Assembly (NCBI GenBank): GCA_015222205.1
Contig: JADFUW010000006.1
Location: 1-34,274 of the forward strand
Length of the DNA stretch: 34,274 bases
Reading direction: 5' to 3'
From: Chloroflexota bacterium
Lineage (GTDB): Bacteria > Chloroflexota > Dehalococcoidia > Dehalococcoidales > UBA5760
Shown here: positions 1-7,437 of the stretch, in pieces
Numbering within the stretch: the first letter of the stretch is position 1
Layout: every line of letters begins with the position of its first letter
Translations under genes and position numbers: made by a program
The notes under the pieces: generated by a model
What the model saw: the letters and a program-made list of their open reading frames with translations, nothing else
Databases searched by the model: none
What the model was told of the DNA's origin: nothing

Positions 1-131
1 AAGACCAAACAGAGGGACATAAGGACGCCCGGCCTGTCCCCGGGTAGGTCGCTTGACCCTGATGGTAACATCAGGGCTAGATAAATGGTCACCGCTCCGA
101 CCAGTCGGAGCACAGAACTCGGCTTACAGGT
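1..131 (+). ncRNA. rnpB: RNase P RNA, 3' portion (partial)
   Basis: This is the 3' third of a bacterial type A RNase P RNA, cut by the window edge. It is the catalytic RNA that trims the 5' leader of pre-tRNAs. The order of conserved blocks matches the E. coli RNA: the ACCAAACAG segment, the P15 stem (GGGACA with TGTCCC) around an ATAAGGA loop, CCCGGGTAGG, a GCTTGA block, the P18 hairpin at 57-76 (8-bp stem with GTAA loop), AGATAAATGGTCACC, a P19-like hairpin at 94-111 and the closing ACAGAACTCGGCTTA at 112-126. The L15 loop that holds the tRNA CCA end reads AAGGA here instead of AAGGU, keeping the two G residues. The exact 3' end is not fixed; it lies close to the stop codon of the convergent transporter gene. 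Confidence 0.93.
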
Positions 132-1073
132 TTACTTGGCCTCTTTCTTGAAGTAAAATCCCCACCACAATACGGTTAAGATATCAAATATGGTGAGGAT
201 AGCGGCAGGAAAGGCTGCCCTGCTACCGAGAAAGGCAATCGCCACCGCGCTGGCCAGTCCAGCATTCTTCTTGGTGCCCATGACCATCCAGCTGATGCTG
301 GTGGGTTGGTTTATGTGCTGTCTCCGGGCGATGAAGTTAATGGCATGTCCCAGCCCGAAAGTAGCTGTGGTGATTATGATGACGACTATAAGTAAAACAT
401 CAAGCTGTTCGAAGAAAACCTGATGGTTTATACCGATGACGATATAAACCACAATGAAAAAGCACCAGTTCACGGCTGTATCCCGCCACTTAGCTGTGCT
501 CGGCGCTAAGCCCTTGAAGAGCAGTATTCGGGATACGAACAGTGGCACTACTATTAGCTGTACCAGCGTAAGCAGTAGCCTAATCGGGTTGATGAACTCA
601 GCACCGAGGAGCAGCATCATTATACTGGGGGTAAGTCCCAGTGCTATCAGATATAGGCCGGTGGTGCCGATTAGTGAAAAGACGGTTTCCCCGCCTAAAA
701 TATAGCTAAAGGGCGTCACAGCAATCGCCGGCGGCATAGCAGCCAGGGTTACGAATCCAGCCCATACTTCGTGGTCGTTTATTAGCCAGCTTGCCATGAG
801 CAGCATTATACCGCCCATGATAACGTAGTTAAGTAGTAATGAAATAAGTATCGGGCGGGGGGTGCTTTTAATAGAGGCAAGGTCACGGTTTGTTATGCTG
901 AGGGTGGATAGGGTCATAGCCACTCCCAAAGCTGGCATTAGCAGCGGCTCTGCCCAAGTAGCCCCCTGACTGATAGCCAGTCCCAGTACAATGCCGAGAA
1001 TAAATATGAAATTTCGGTTTCTCAGCAGGCTACTGATGCTAGCACTTAAACCCTTATTATAGCTAATAGCCAA
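132..1073 (-). CDS. BASS-family (bile acid:sodium symporter-like) transporter
   Basis: A 313-residue, very hydrophobic protein with about nine predicted membrane helices, the first near residues 22-40. The motif GTKKNAGLA (266-274), followed by a helix with GSRAAFPAA, and the MPPAIAVTPFS segment (113-123) resemble the crossover regions of the SBF/BASS fold. The family couples sodium to uptake of organic anions; the related ACR3 branch exports arsenite. The substrate here cannot be read. The start is TTG at 1073, chosen because a GAGGG Shine-Dalgarno lies nine bases upstream and no ATG or GTG is nearby. A TATAAT hexamer on this strand at 1130-1125 could be its -10 box, but I see no matching -35. 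It converges on the RNase P RNA gene with essentially no space between them. Confidence 0.8.
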   Translation of the reverse strand: MAISYNKGLSASISSLLRNRNFIFILGIVLGLAISQGATWAEPLLMPALGVAMTLSTLSITNRDLASIKSTPRPILISLLLNYVIMGGIMLLMASWLINDHEVWAGFVTLAAMPPAIAVTPFSYILGGETVFSLIGTTGLYLIALGLTPSIMMLLLGAEFINPIRLLLTLVQLIVVPLFVSRILLFKGLAPSTAKWRDTAVNWCFFIVVYIVIGINHQVFFEQLDVLLIVVIIITTATFGLGHAINFIARRQHINQPTSISWMVMGTKKNAGLASAVAIAFLGSRAAFPAAILTIFDILTVLWWGFYFKKEAK

Positions 1074-1248
1074 ATCTTATTACCCTCGGCAGCACGGAAA
1101 CTCAGCTAGCCCGATTGTAGCTAAATTATACCTAGGAGGCAAATAGGCCCCCAGATTTTTAGTCCAATCGGCGTTTGGGAAATCTAATAATCAGGGGGAC
1201 GAAGCACAACGAAGGTTGAATCAGATTACCCGCTTATAAGCCTTGCTG

Positions 1249-1278
1249 TTGCTTAGTTATGTCTGCCTCAATTATAAT
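1249..1278 (+). promoter_or_regulatory. Probable sigma70 promoter for the ctp gene
   Basis: TTGCTT (1249-1254) and TATAAT (1273-1278) are separated by 18 bases. Transcription would start near 1285, giving a leader of about 60 bases. The rest of 1074-1344 shows no coding potential. Confidence 0.55.
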
Positions 1279-1344
1279 CTTCATTATTAGCTATAAATAG
1301 TCTATTAAATTTTTTCATGGAGAACTTTATAGGAGAGTAGGCCG

Positions 1345-2487
1345 ATGTCGAAAATGAAAATCATGGTGCTAGCACTACTTCTGGTGGGCCTTACCCTGTC
1401 CTCTGGGGCTGGCTGCTGCTCAGTGACTAATATCCCTGTGCCTTCCAGCTCGGGTCATGGTCTGGATGTAGTGGAGGAGGCATGGGATATCATTTCTCAG
1501 GATTATGTGGAGAAGGATAGTCTTGATGCTGATGCGCTAAGCCGGGGAGCCGTTAGGGGGATGGTAGAGGCGCTGGATGACCCTTATACTGCTTATCTGG
1601 ACCCTGAAACCTACCAGTTGAGCTTGAGTGACCTACAGGGGAAGTTTGAGGGTATTGGTGCCCACGTAGCTATGAGGGACGATGAAGTAGTAGTTATAGC
1701 TCCTATTCCTGGTTCGCCGGCAGATAAGGCAGGTATTAGGGCCGGTGATAAAATTTTAGAAGTTGATGGTGAGCTGACCTTGGGGATGAGCCTGGTTGAG
1801 GCGGTGCTTCTCGTCCGCGGTCCCAAGGGAACTTCAGCCAGGCTCCTTATTCTTCACGAGGGTGAGACTGAACCTGGGGAGATTGATATAGTCAGAGCCG
1901 AAATTGAGTTAACCAGTGTCAACTTTGAGATGAGGGAAGATATTGCATATATTAATATTACCCATTTTTCGGGGCGTACTGATGCTGAGCTATCGCCGGT
2001 ATTAGATAGCTTAGATGATGAAGAGGCTACGGGTATTGTCCTTGACCTGCGCAGTAATCCCGGTGGCATTCTGCCAGCGGTGGTTGATGTCGCCAGCTAC
2101 TTTTTGACGGAGGGTACAGTGGTTGACGTGGTGAATAATCAGGGAGACCATACCCCTATATTGGTTAAACGCAAGGGGGTTACTACCGACCTGCCATTGG
2201 TTGTTTTGGTAGACGGTTTTAGTGCTAGCGGTAGTGAGGTGCTGGCTGGGGCACTACAGGATTATCACCGTGCCATTATTGCCGGCACTAAAACCTTTGG
2301 TAAGGGCAGCGTTAATATTCTGCGCCAGCTTAGTGACGGCTCAGGGCTTTATATTACCACCGCCCGCTGGCTTACCCCTGGTGGTCGTCTCATAGAGGGT
2401 GAAGGGATTACCCCTGACCGTGAGCTTGAGCTTGAAGGCGAAGACGCTATCAGCTGGGCTATAGACTATCTTGAGGGTAATGAATGA
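1345..2487 (+). CDS. S41-family C-terminal processing peptidase, exported
   Basis: A 380-residue carboxy-terminal processing protease. A signal sequence (basic MSKMK, hydrophobic 7-20) ends at a loose lipobox with Cys24, so it may be a lipoprotein outside the membrane. A PDZ domain at about 95-175 contains GIGAHVAM and GSPADKAGIRAGD. The peptidase core at about 195-360 carries LDLRSNPGG (233-241), the nucleophile in FSASGSE (Ser295) and the general base in TFGKGSV (Lys320). The Ser-Lys distance of 25 residues equals that of E. coli Prc. The residue four after the Lys, Gln in Prc and CtpB, is Asn324 here. AGGAGAG at 1331-1337 fixes the start. The zincin gene follows after 31 bases and is probably co-transcribed. 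Substrate unknown. Confidence 0.9.
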   Translation: MSKMKIMVLALLLVGLTLSSGAGCCSVTNIPVPSSSGHGLDVVEEAWDIISQDYVEKDSLDADALSRGAVRGMVEALDDPYTAYLDPETYQLSLSDLQGKFEGIGAHVAMRDDEVVVIAPIPGSPADKAGIRAGDKILEVDGELTLGMSLVEAVLLVRGPKGTSARLLILHEGETEPGEIDIVRAEIELTSVNFEMREDIAYINITHFSGRTDAELSPVLDSLDDEEATGIVLDLRSNPGGILPAVVDVASYFLTEGTVVDVVNNQGDHTPILVKRKGVTTDLPLVVLVDGFSASGSEVLAGALQDYHRAIIAGTKTFGKGSVNILRQLSDGSGLYITTARWLTPGGRLIEGEGITPDRELELEGEDAISWAIDYLEGNE

Positions 2488-2518
2488 CGAGCCGGATTGA
2501 AATTCAGGGGGTTAGGCT

Positions 2519-2890
2519 GTGGACAGAGAGAGATTTCGGGAACTGGTGATGAAGGCGGTTGGTAGTCTACCGGAGGAGTTTCGCACTAGACTGGAAAACG
2601 TTGATGTAGTGGTGGCAGACTGGCCGTCTCAAAGTCAGCTGGCTGGTGTAGGACGGGGCCACATGCTGCTGGGTCTTTATCAAGGGGTGCCTCAAATCAG
2701 GAGGGGTAGTCACTATGGACTGGTAGCACCGGATAAAATAACTATATTCCAGAAACCTATTGAGGCCAAATGCAAGTGTGAAACGGAGATTACTGACGAG
2801 ATACACCGGGTGGTGAGGCATGAGATAGCCCATCACTTTGGTACTGGGGAGAGGAGACTGAGGCAGATTGAGCGGGGTGAAGGCTCTTAA
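2519..2890 (+). CDS. Small zincin-like metallopeptidase (PF06262-like)
   Basis: A 123-residue cytosolic protein with VRHEIAHHFGTGERRL near its C-terminus. His101, Glu102 and His105 form the HExxH zinc site, and the aspartate-or-glutamate-rich stretch after HHFG resembles the minimal metalloprotease family PF06262. Length matches that family (about 110-130 residues). A CKC motif at 85-87 is an extra feature whose role I cannot tell. The start is GTG at 2519 with AGGGGG eight bases upstream; no ATG is available. It sits 31 bases after the S41 protease. Its last 101 bases, including the whole active site, overlap the 3' end of the convergent elp3 gene. Activity has rarely been shown for this family. 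Confidence 0.8.
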   Translation: MDRERFRELVMKAVGSLPEEFRTRLENVDVVVADWPSQSQLAGVGRGHMLLGLYQGVPQIRRGSHYGLVAPDKITIFQKPIEAKCKCETEITDEIHRVVRHEIAHHFGTGERRLRQIERGEGS

Positions 2891-4256
2891 CCATATAGTC
2901 TCCCTGTGAAGCGTAGCCGAACTCGGAGCGGTAGTACTCTTTAGCGCCAACGCCGCTTAAAACTACCATCTGTGGCGTCTGGAATTCCTCCTCGGCGATG
3001 CGCTCAGCTTCGGTTAGTAGTGCTTTACCCAGCCCCTTATGCTGAACTGAGTTTGGGTCTCGCTGGCTAAGGGAAACCTCGGGACCATACACATGTAGTT
3101 CCCGTATCAGGGCAACCTTGCCTTCAGTCGTCTGCCCCAATGTGGCTATAGGCTGAGGCTCAATCCTGAGTCGTAATAAGCCAAACAGCGTTTCGTTTTC
3201 ATCTTCAAAGGATAGAAAAATCTCCCTGCCGCCGGAGGCTTCGTAGTCCAGTCTTACCATCCGGGGTTTGCCTATTTCCCAGCCATCCTGTGCTCGGTGA
3301 CCGTACTCCCGGCACCGTATGCACCGGCATTCTATACCCTGCTGCTTCATGCGTTGTTTTGCCACATCTCGCAGCGAATCCTTTAAACCACCGACAATAA
3401 ATTTGGCCGGGATGTCACGCAGCACCCGTGATATTCTGACATATTTGGGTACAATGGACTTAATTGCCATAATCAGGTTAATCATCGTCTCGTCATCATA
3501 TGGTTGATAGCGTCCCTCCCGATACCACTTCTCCAGCCCTGTACCGCTTACTACCATAGTAGGATATAGCTTCAGGCCATCCGGTTTAAAGCAAGAGTCG
3601 CCAAATAGTCTCTCGGACAGTTCCATGTCCAGCTCTGGGGTTGAGCCAGGCAGTCCTGGCATCCAGTGGTAATGCACCTTAAAGCCATGCTCCTTGAGCA
3701 GTGTGGTGGCGGTGACTACATCTTCAATTCGGTGGCCTCTCCTTACCAGCCGGTAGATGTCGTCGTTGAGGGTCTGGACACCGAGTTCCACCCGGGTGGT
3801 GCCGAACTCCAGCATCCTGTCTATTTCCTCTGGGTTACACCAGTCGGGCCGGGTCTCGATGCATAGCCCGGTGCAACGATGGTCTGCCGTTTCGTTAAGC
3901 TTCTTGGCTTCTTCCAGTGTGGCTGTTTCCTTGCCATTTAGGGCATCAAAGCAATCCTTGATAAACTGATATTGATAATCCTTGGGATAGGCGAGGAAGG
4001 TGCCGCCCATTACGATTAACTCAATCTTATCGGTGGGGTGTCCCATCCCGGCGAGGATTCTTAATCTTAGCTCAACCTGTTTCTTGGCATCATAGTCACA
4101 TTTTCTAGCCCGTAATACCGCCGGCGATTCTGGGGTGTAGCTCTGGGGTGTAGCTAAGTAGGTAGGGCAGTAGATACACTGCCCGGGACACTTCAGCGGC
4201 TGGGTCATTACAGCTACCGGGGTAACCCCGGATATTGTCCTGGTTAATTTCTTCAT
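2790..4256 (-). CDS. elp3: Elp3-family radical SAM / GNAT tRNA uridine-34 modification enzyme
   Basis: A 488-residue Elp3-like protein that builds the carboxymethyl group at C5 of wobble uridine from acetyl-CoA using a radical SAM reaction. The iron-sulfur cysteines are Cys23, Cys27 and Cys30 in CPGQCIYCP. The radical SAM barrel runs to about residue 290. A CRCIRC zinc site (310-315) follows, then a GNAT domain at about 345-458 with the acetyl-CoA motif QHKGLGKALL (405-414) and a Tyr pair in KEYYRSEFGY. The protein lacks the N-terminal extension of eukaryotic and archaeal Elp3; the structurally studied Dehalococcoides mccartyi Elp3 is the closest relative I can name. About 30 residues after MVKSL look unlike the family and are read antisense to the zincin gene. 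No clear Shine-Dalgarno precedes the ATG. Confidence 0.93.
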   Translation of the reverse strand: MKKLTRTISGVTPVAVMTQPLKCPGQCIYCPTYLATPQSYTPESPAVLRARKCDYDAKKQVELRLRILAGMGHPTDKIELIVMGGTFLAYPKDYQYQFIKDCFDALNGKETATLEEAKKLNETADHRCTGLCIETRPDWCNPEEIDRMLEFGTTRVELGVQTLNDDIYRLVRRGHRIEDVVTATTLLKEHGFKVHYHWMPGLPGSTPELDMELSERLFGDSCFKPDGLKLYPTMVVSGTGLEKWYREGRYQPYDDETMINLIMAIKSIVPKYVRISRVLRDIPAKFIVGGLKDSLRDVAKQRMKQQGIECRCIRCREYGHRAQDGWEIGKPRMVRLDYEASGGREIFLSFEDENETLFGLLRLRIEPQPIATLGQTTEGKVALIRELHVYGPEVSLSQRDPNSVQHKGLGKALLTEAERIAEEEFQTPQMVVLSGVGAKEYYRSEFGYASQGDYMVKSLHPAQSASVSSPQYQSDGLSHASPPGVSRQ

Positions 4257-4271
4257 AGTATACTCATAACC

Positions 4272-4300
4272 AGTTTAGCAGATTTAAACAGTGGCAACAA
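4272..4300 (-). promoter_or_regulatory. Possible promoter for elp3
   Basis: On the minus strand TTGTTG (4300-4295) and TAAACT (4277-4272) are 17 bases apart. A start near 4265 would leave a leader of only about nine bases before the ATG, which fits the missing Shine-Dalgarno. The match to consensus is moderate. Confidence 0.35.
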
Positions 4301-4322
4301 CAAAAAATCTCTTCAGGTTGAT

Positions 4323-4991
4323 ATGGCTGAGACAAAGGGTAAGATAGATATTGATGTATTTAACCAGATAGCCCCGGGCTGGTATAACTTTAGGCACTGG
4401 TCTATATTCCGTAGCGAACTGGAAGCACTGGTGCAGAGGTGGCAGCAGGGCAAGCTACTTAACCTTGGCTGTGCTCACGGTCCTGACTTCCTGCCCTTCC
4501 GGCAAGGCTTTGAGTTATATGGCGTGGATTTTTCTCCTGAGATGCTAAGATTTGCCCGGAGATATGCCCAAAAGTTCAACTTCATCGTGAAGCTATCGCT
4601 GGCTGATGTTGGCCATCTTCCCTTTTCCGACCAGACCTTTGATTGGGCAATTGCCATAGCTACCTACCACCACATTAAGGGTCATAGGGAGCAGCAGATA
4701 GCCCTAAATGAGCTAAGACGAGTGCTAAAGCCGGGTGGTGAAGCCTTTATAACCGTGTGGAACCGTTGGCAGCGCCGGTTCTGGTTTAGGCCGAAAGAAT
4801 TAACTGTGCCCTGGCGGGCCGGAGGTAAGGCGCTGGAGCGCTATTATTATCTTTTTTCTTACTTTGAGTTAGAGAAATTAGCCAGGCAGGCAGGCTTTGA
4901 GATATTAAAGTCCTTCCCCGAAAGCTCCTATCACAATCCGTTTAAGTTCTTCTCCCGGAATATATGTCTACTGGTAAGAAGATTTGACTAG
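4323..4991 (+). CDS. Class I SAM methyltransferase, Trm9/ALKBH8-like
   Basis: A 222-residue Rossmann methyltransferase. Motif I is LLNLGCAHGPDF (45-56), the acidic ribose-binding residue lies in YGVDFSPEM (66-74), and the adenine-side motif is ADVGHLPFSD (94-103), followed by YHHI and RRVLKPGGE. The N-terminal FNQIAPGWYNFRHW and the VWNRWQ strand after LKPGGE resemble Trm9 and the ALKBH8 methyltransferase domain, which methylate the carboxymethyl group on wobble uridine to give mcm5U. The gene is divergent from elp3, which makes that carboxymethyl group, with 66 bases between the starts. Function as a Trm9 partner is inferred from motif resemblance and position; a small-molecule methyltransferase remains possible. 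Only a weak AGG precedes the ATG. Confidence 0.8.
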   Translation: MAETKGKIDIDVFNQIAPGWYNFRHWSIFRSELEALVQRWQQGKLLNLGCAHGPDFLPFRQGFELYGVDFSPEMLRFARRYAQKFNFIVKLSLADVGHLPFSDQTFDWAIAIATYHHIKGHREQQIALNELRRVLKPGGEAFITVWNRWQRRFWFRPKELTVPWRAGGKALERYYYLFSYFELEKLARQAGFEILKSFPESSYHNPFKFFSRNICLLVRRFD

Positions 4992-5035
4992 GGGAGTCAA
5001 GCTGCCCATCTTAGTTTCAGCCATTTACGCTGAAA
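4984..5035 (+). other. Two small inverted repeats after the methyltransferase gene
   Basis: TTGACT/AGTCAA (4984-4989 with 4995-5000) spans the stop codon, and TTTCAGC/GCTGAAA (5015-5021 with 5029-5035) follows. Neither has a T run, so they are weak candidates for a terminator or an operator in front of the mscS promoter. Confidence 0.3.
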
Positions 5036-5048
5036 TCATCACATCGTC

Positions 5049-5078
5049 TTGAAAGGCTTACCTTTGCAGGAATATAAT
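5049..5078 (+). promoter_or_regulatory. Sigma70 promoter for the mscS-like gene
   Basis: TTGAAA (5049-5054) and a perfect TATAAT (5073-5078) are 18 bases apart. The start would lie near 5085, leaving about 28 bases before the TTG start codon, with the Shine-Dalgarno at 5100-5105. Confidence 0.65.
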
Positions 5079-5112
5079 GCAACTATTATAAAAGTCTTGA
5101 AGGAGTGGGAAA

Positions 5113-5985
5113 TTGGAATTGTGGACCAGTTGGCTTTACCAGACAGGGTGGAAAATCCTTACCATCACCGGCATTTGCCTGGGTACATTTCTCATGACAC
5201 GTCACCTTGCCCCCTTAGCTATAAGGCGAACGGTAAAGCATCAGATGAAACGCAAGCGCAAGGTGGAGAGAGAAAAGAGGGTAAAGACACTGGTTCGGCT
5301 TGTAACCACCTCCTCAGGTGTGGGCCTGGGGATGCTGGCCGCCTTCCTGATTTCTCAACAACTGGGGATTAATATTACTGCTGCCCTGGTTGGCTTTGGG
5401 GTGTTTGGGATTGCCGTAGGCTTTGGAACCCAGCACTTGATTCGGGATGTTATTAATGGATTTTTTGTCTACCTGGAAAATCAGTATAATGTTGGCGATG
5501 TTATACAAGTAGGCAGTATTGCCGGGGTAGTTGAGGAGCTATCTTTGAGGCGGACTATCCTGAGGGACCTGGACGGGGCACGTCATGTAATCCCCAATGG
5601 TGAAGTCAGAATCGTAAGTAACCTCACCCAGGAGTGGTCAAGGGCACATCTCAACATAAGCGTGGCTTATAAGGAAGACCTCGACAGGGTTATGGCAGTC
5701 ATGAGGAAAACGTGGGAGGAAATGAGTGAGGACCCTGATTGGGGCACCTCTATAATTTCAAAGACTCCTTCACTTCTTCGGGTGGATAAGTTCGGAGATT
5801 CGGGCATTACTATAAAGATGGTTGGGGAAACCGAGCCCATCAAGCAGTGGGATATCATGGGGGAGTATAGAAGGAGGATAAAGAAGGTCTTCGATAAAGA
5901 GAAAATTGAGATCCCCTGGCCTCACCTCAAGCTGTACTACGGTGATGCCATGTCCTCTCAGGGGAGTCGTAAACCGCCTGGCTAA
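5113..5985 (+). CDS. MscS-family mechanosensitive ion channel
   Basis: A 290-residue small-conductance mechanosensitive channel homologue that opens under membrane tension. There are three membrane segments: about 12-29, 62-82 and the pore helix 86-105, rich in Gly and Ala (ALVGFGVFGIAVGFG). It is followed by the family signature LIRDVINGFFVYLENQYNVGD (109-129). The beta domain holds GVVEELSLRRTILRDLDG and HVIPNG (158-163), and an alpha/beta C-terminal domain ends near 280. A basic stretch (KHQMKRKRKVEREKR, 42-56) sits before TM2. The start is TTG at 5113, fixed by AAGGAG seven bases upstream. Length is close to E. coli MscS (286). Confidence 0.92.
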   Translation: MELWTSWLYQTGWKILTITGICLGTFLMTRHLAPLAIRRTVKHQMKRKRKVEREKRVKTLVRLVTTSSGVGLGMLAAFLISQQLGINITAALVGFGVFGIAVGFGTQHLIRDVINGFFVYLENQYNVGDVIQVGSIAGVVEELSLRRTILRDLDGARHVIPNGEVRIVSNLTQEWSRAHLNISVAYKEDLDRVMAVMRKTWEEMSEDPDWGTSIISKTPSLLRVDKFGDSGITIKMVGETEPIKQWDIMGEYRRRIKKVFDKEKIEIPWPHLKLYYGDAMSSQGSRKPPG

Positions 5986-6142
5986 CTGGCGTATTGCTGG
6001 CTTGTGAAGCTGTGCTGCTTCTGATGGTCTCACGTCTATAATATGCCAGTCTGTCATGAGAATGAGGGTTGGTTTAGCGGGCTAGACATATTGCTGATAA
6101 TCTGGTTTAATTAAGTAACGAATTTTAGAGAAGGGGTAATAT

Positions 6143-6631
6143 ATGCCTGAAGATCTTTTTGGTGGAAGCAATCAATGGTTTCTTTTGATACCATTAGTCA
6201 TTATCATAGCCGTGAGTTTTCTCATGAAGCGGCGTAAACAGGAGAAGAATCCTCAGGAGATAGCTATGAGTCTACTCCTTGATTTAAATGCCAATCAGAA
6301 GATTGCGGACGACTTCAATTTTCAGCAGCGTCCCAATAAGCTTAAGACTGGTAGTTGGGATAGGAACAGTATGAAGATTGATTTTCTGGATGATGTAACG
6401 CGTAGTAGTCTGTCTACTTTCTTTAAAATGGCCGAGGATTTCAACCTGCAGGTAGATGCAGCTAAAAGGTATAAATCAACTATCCACCTCTCTGGCATTA
6501 GTGTGGATAAGCTAAAAGGGCCGTTGACCAAGGCTAGAGAGGGGCTTGGTGAATGGCTCAAGACAAATACAGAGCAGGCAGGGCCTGGTGCTGGGCGTAG
6601 CGGTTGCTTGGGCGGTGGTTTCGGCGGCTAA
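6143..6631 (+). CDS. Hypothetical single-span membrane protein with Gly-rich tail
   Basis: A 162-residue protein I do not recognise as a named family. One membrane helix at about 12-28 is followed by KRRKQEK, so by the positive-inside rule the bulk faces the cytoplasm. Residues 40-145 look like a soluble domain with alternating charged helices (IAMSLLLDLNANQKIADDF; DKLKGPLTKAREGLGEWLK). The tail is glycine-rich (GPGAGRSGCLGGGFGG), with one Cys. AAGGGG six bases upstream sets the start. The gene stands between the channel and the convergent fatty-acid operon, with 157 bases in front of it and no clear promoter. Confidence 0.75.
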   Translation: MPEDLFGGSNQWFLLIPLVIIIAVSFLMKRRKQEKNPQEIAMSLLLDLNANQKIADDFNFQQRPNKLKTGSWDRNSMKIDFLDDVTRSSLSTFFKMAEDFNLQVDAAKRYKSTIHLSGISVDKLKGPLTKAREGLGEWLKTNTEQAGPGAGRSGCLGGGFGG

Positions 6632-6676
6632 GACACCCCTATCTAGCTAGTTTGCTTAACCTTAGAGGGTCTGGGA

Positions 6677-7435
6677 TTAGCCTAGCATACCGCCGTCTAT
6701 ACCAATAACCTGCCCGGTGATATAGCTAGCTCGGTCGCTGGCCAGGAAGGCGGCTAGCTCAGCTACTTCTTCTGGCTTACCGTAGCGCCTTAGTGAAATT
6801 AGCGGCAGGACAGCTTCTCTTCGTTCTGGGGATAGCTTATCTGTCATCTCGGTAACAATGAATCCCGGGGCAATAGCGTTAGCTGTTATATTAAGCGAGC
6901 CTACTTCTCTAGCGATACTCTTGGTAAAGGCGATGATTCCTGCCTTAGAGGCAGCATAGTTAGTTTGTCCTACGTTGCCTATTATACCAGCAATAGAGGA
7001 CATACTTATGATACGTCCCCATTGTTGCCTCATCATGGAGCGCAAGGCAAACTTAGTACACGCGTAGGCCCCCCTCAAATTAGTGTCTATTACATTATCC
7101 CAGGCTTCGTCGGACATTTTTAATAAGAGGGTGTCTCGGTTAATACCGGCATTATTTACTAGAATATCTATCTTGTCCCACCGGTTAGTTATTTCGTTTA
7201 CCATGGCTTTTACGGCTTCGCTATCTCTTATGTCTGCTTCCACAGCAAAGGCTTCTCTACCCTCACTTATTATCTCGTTAACTACACTGTTAGCAGCCTC
7301 TTTTATTATGTCGTTGATGATTACTTTAGCCCCCAGGCTTGAGAGCTTAAGGGCTATTGCCCTCCCTATGCCGCGGGAAGCGCCGGTTACTAGTGATACC
7401 TTACCCTCTAATTCTGAAGATGTCTTATTGTTCAT
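6677..7435 (-). CDS. fabG: 3-oxoacyl-[ACP] reductase FabG
   Basis: A 252-residue classical short-chain dehydrogenase that reduces 3-oxoacyl-ACP with NADPH in the fatty-acid elongation cycle. The nucleotide-binding loop is TGASRGIG (17-24), NNAG lies at 94-97, and the catalytic set is Asn119, Ser147, Tyr160 and Lys164 (YAASK, Y-x3-K spacing). The C-terminus ends ITGQVIGIDGGM, as in typical FabG. It is the last gene of the seven-gene minus-strand operon, two bases after fabF. The convergent gene at 6143-6631 ends 45 bases away and I see no strong terminator between them. Confidence 0.93.
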   Translation of the reverse strand: MNNKTSSELEGKVSLVTGASRGIGRAIALKLSSLGAKVIINDIIKEAANSVVNEIISEGREAFAVEADIRDSEAVKAMVNEITNRWDKIDILVNNAGINRDTLLLKMSDEAWDNVIDTNLRGAYACTKFALRSMMRQQWGRIISMSSIAGIIGNVGQTNYAASKAGIIAFTKSIAREVGSLNITANAIAPGFIVTEMTDKLSPERREAVLPLISLRRYGKPEEVAELAAFLASDRASYITGQVIGIDGGMLG

Positions 7436-7437
7436 TA

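Noticed and set aside
5049-5372. A 107-codon open frame overlapping the start of the mscS-like gene
   Set aside because: It overlaps the real MscS frame for most of its length, its translation has no family resemblance, and the strong Shine-Dalgarno serves the TTG at 5113.
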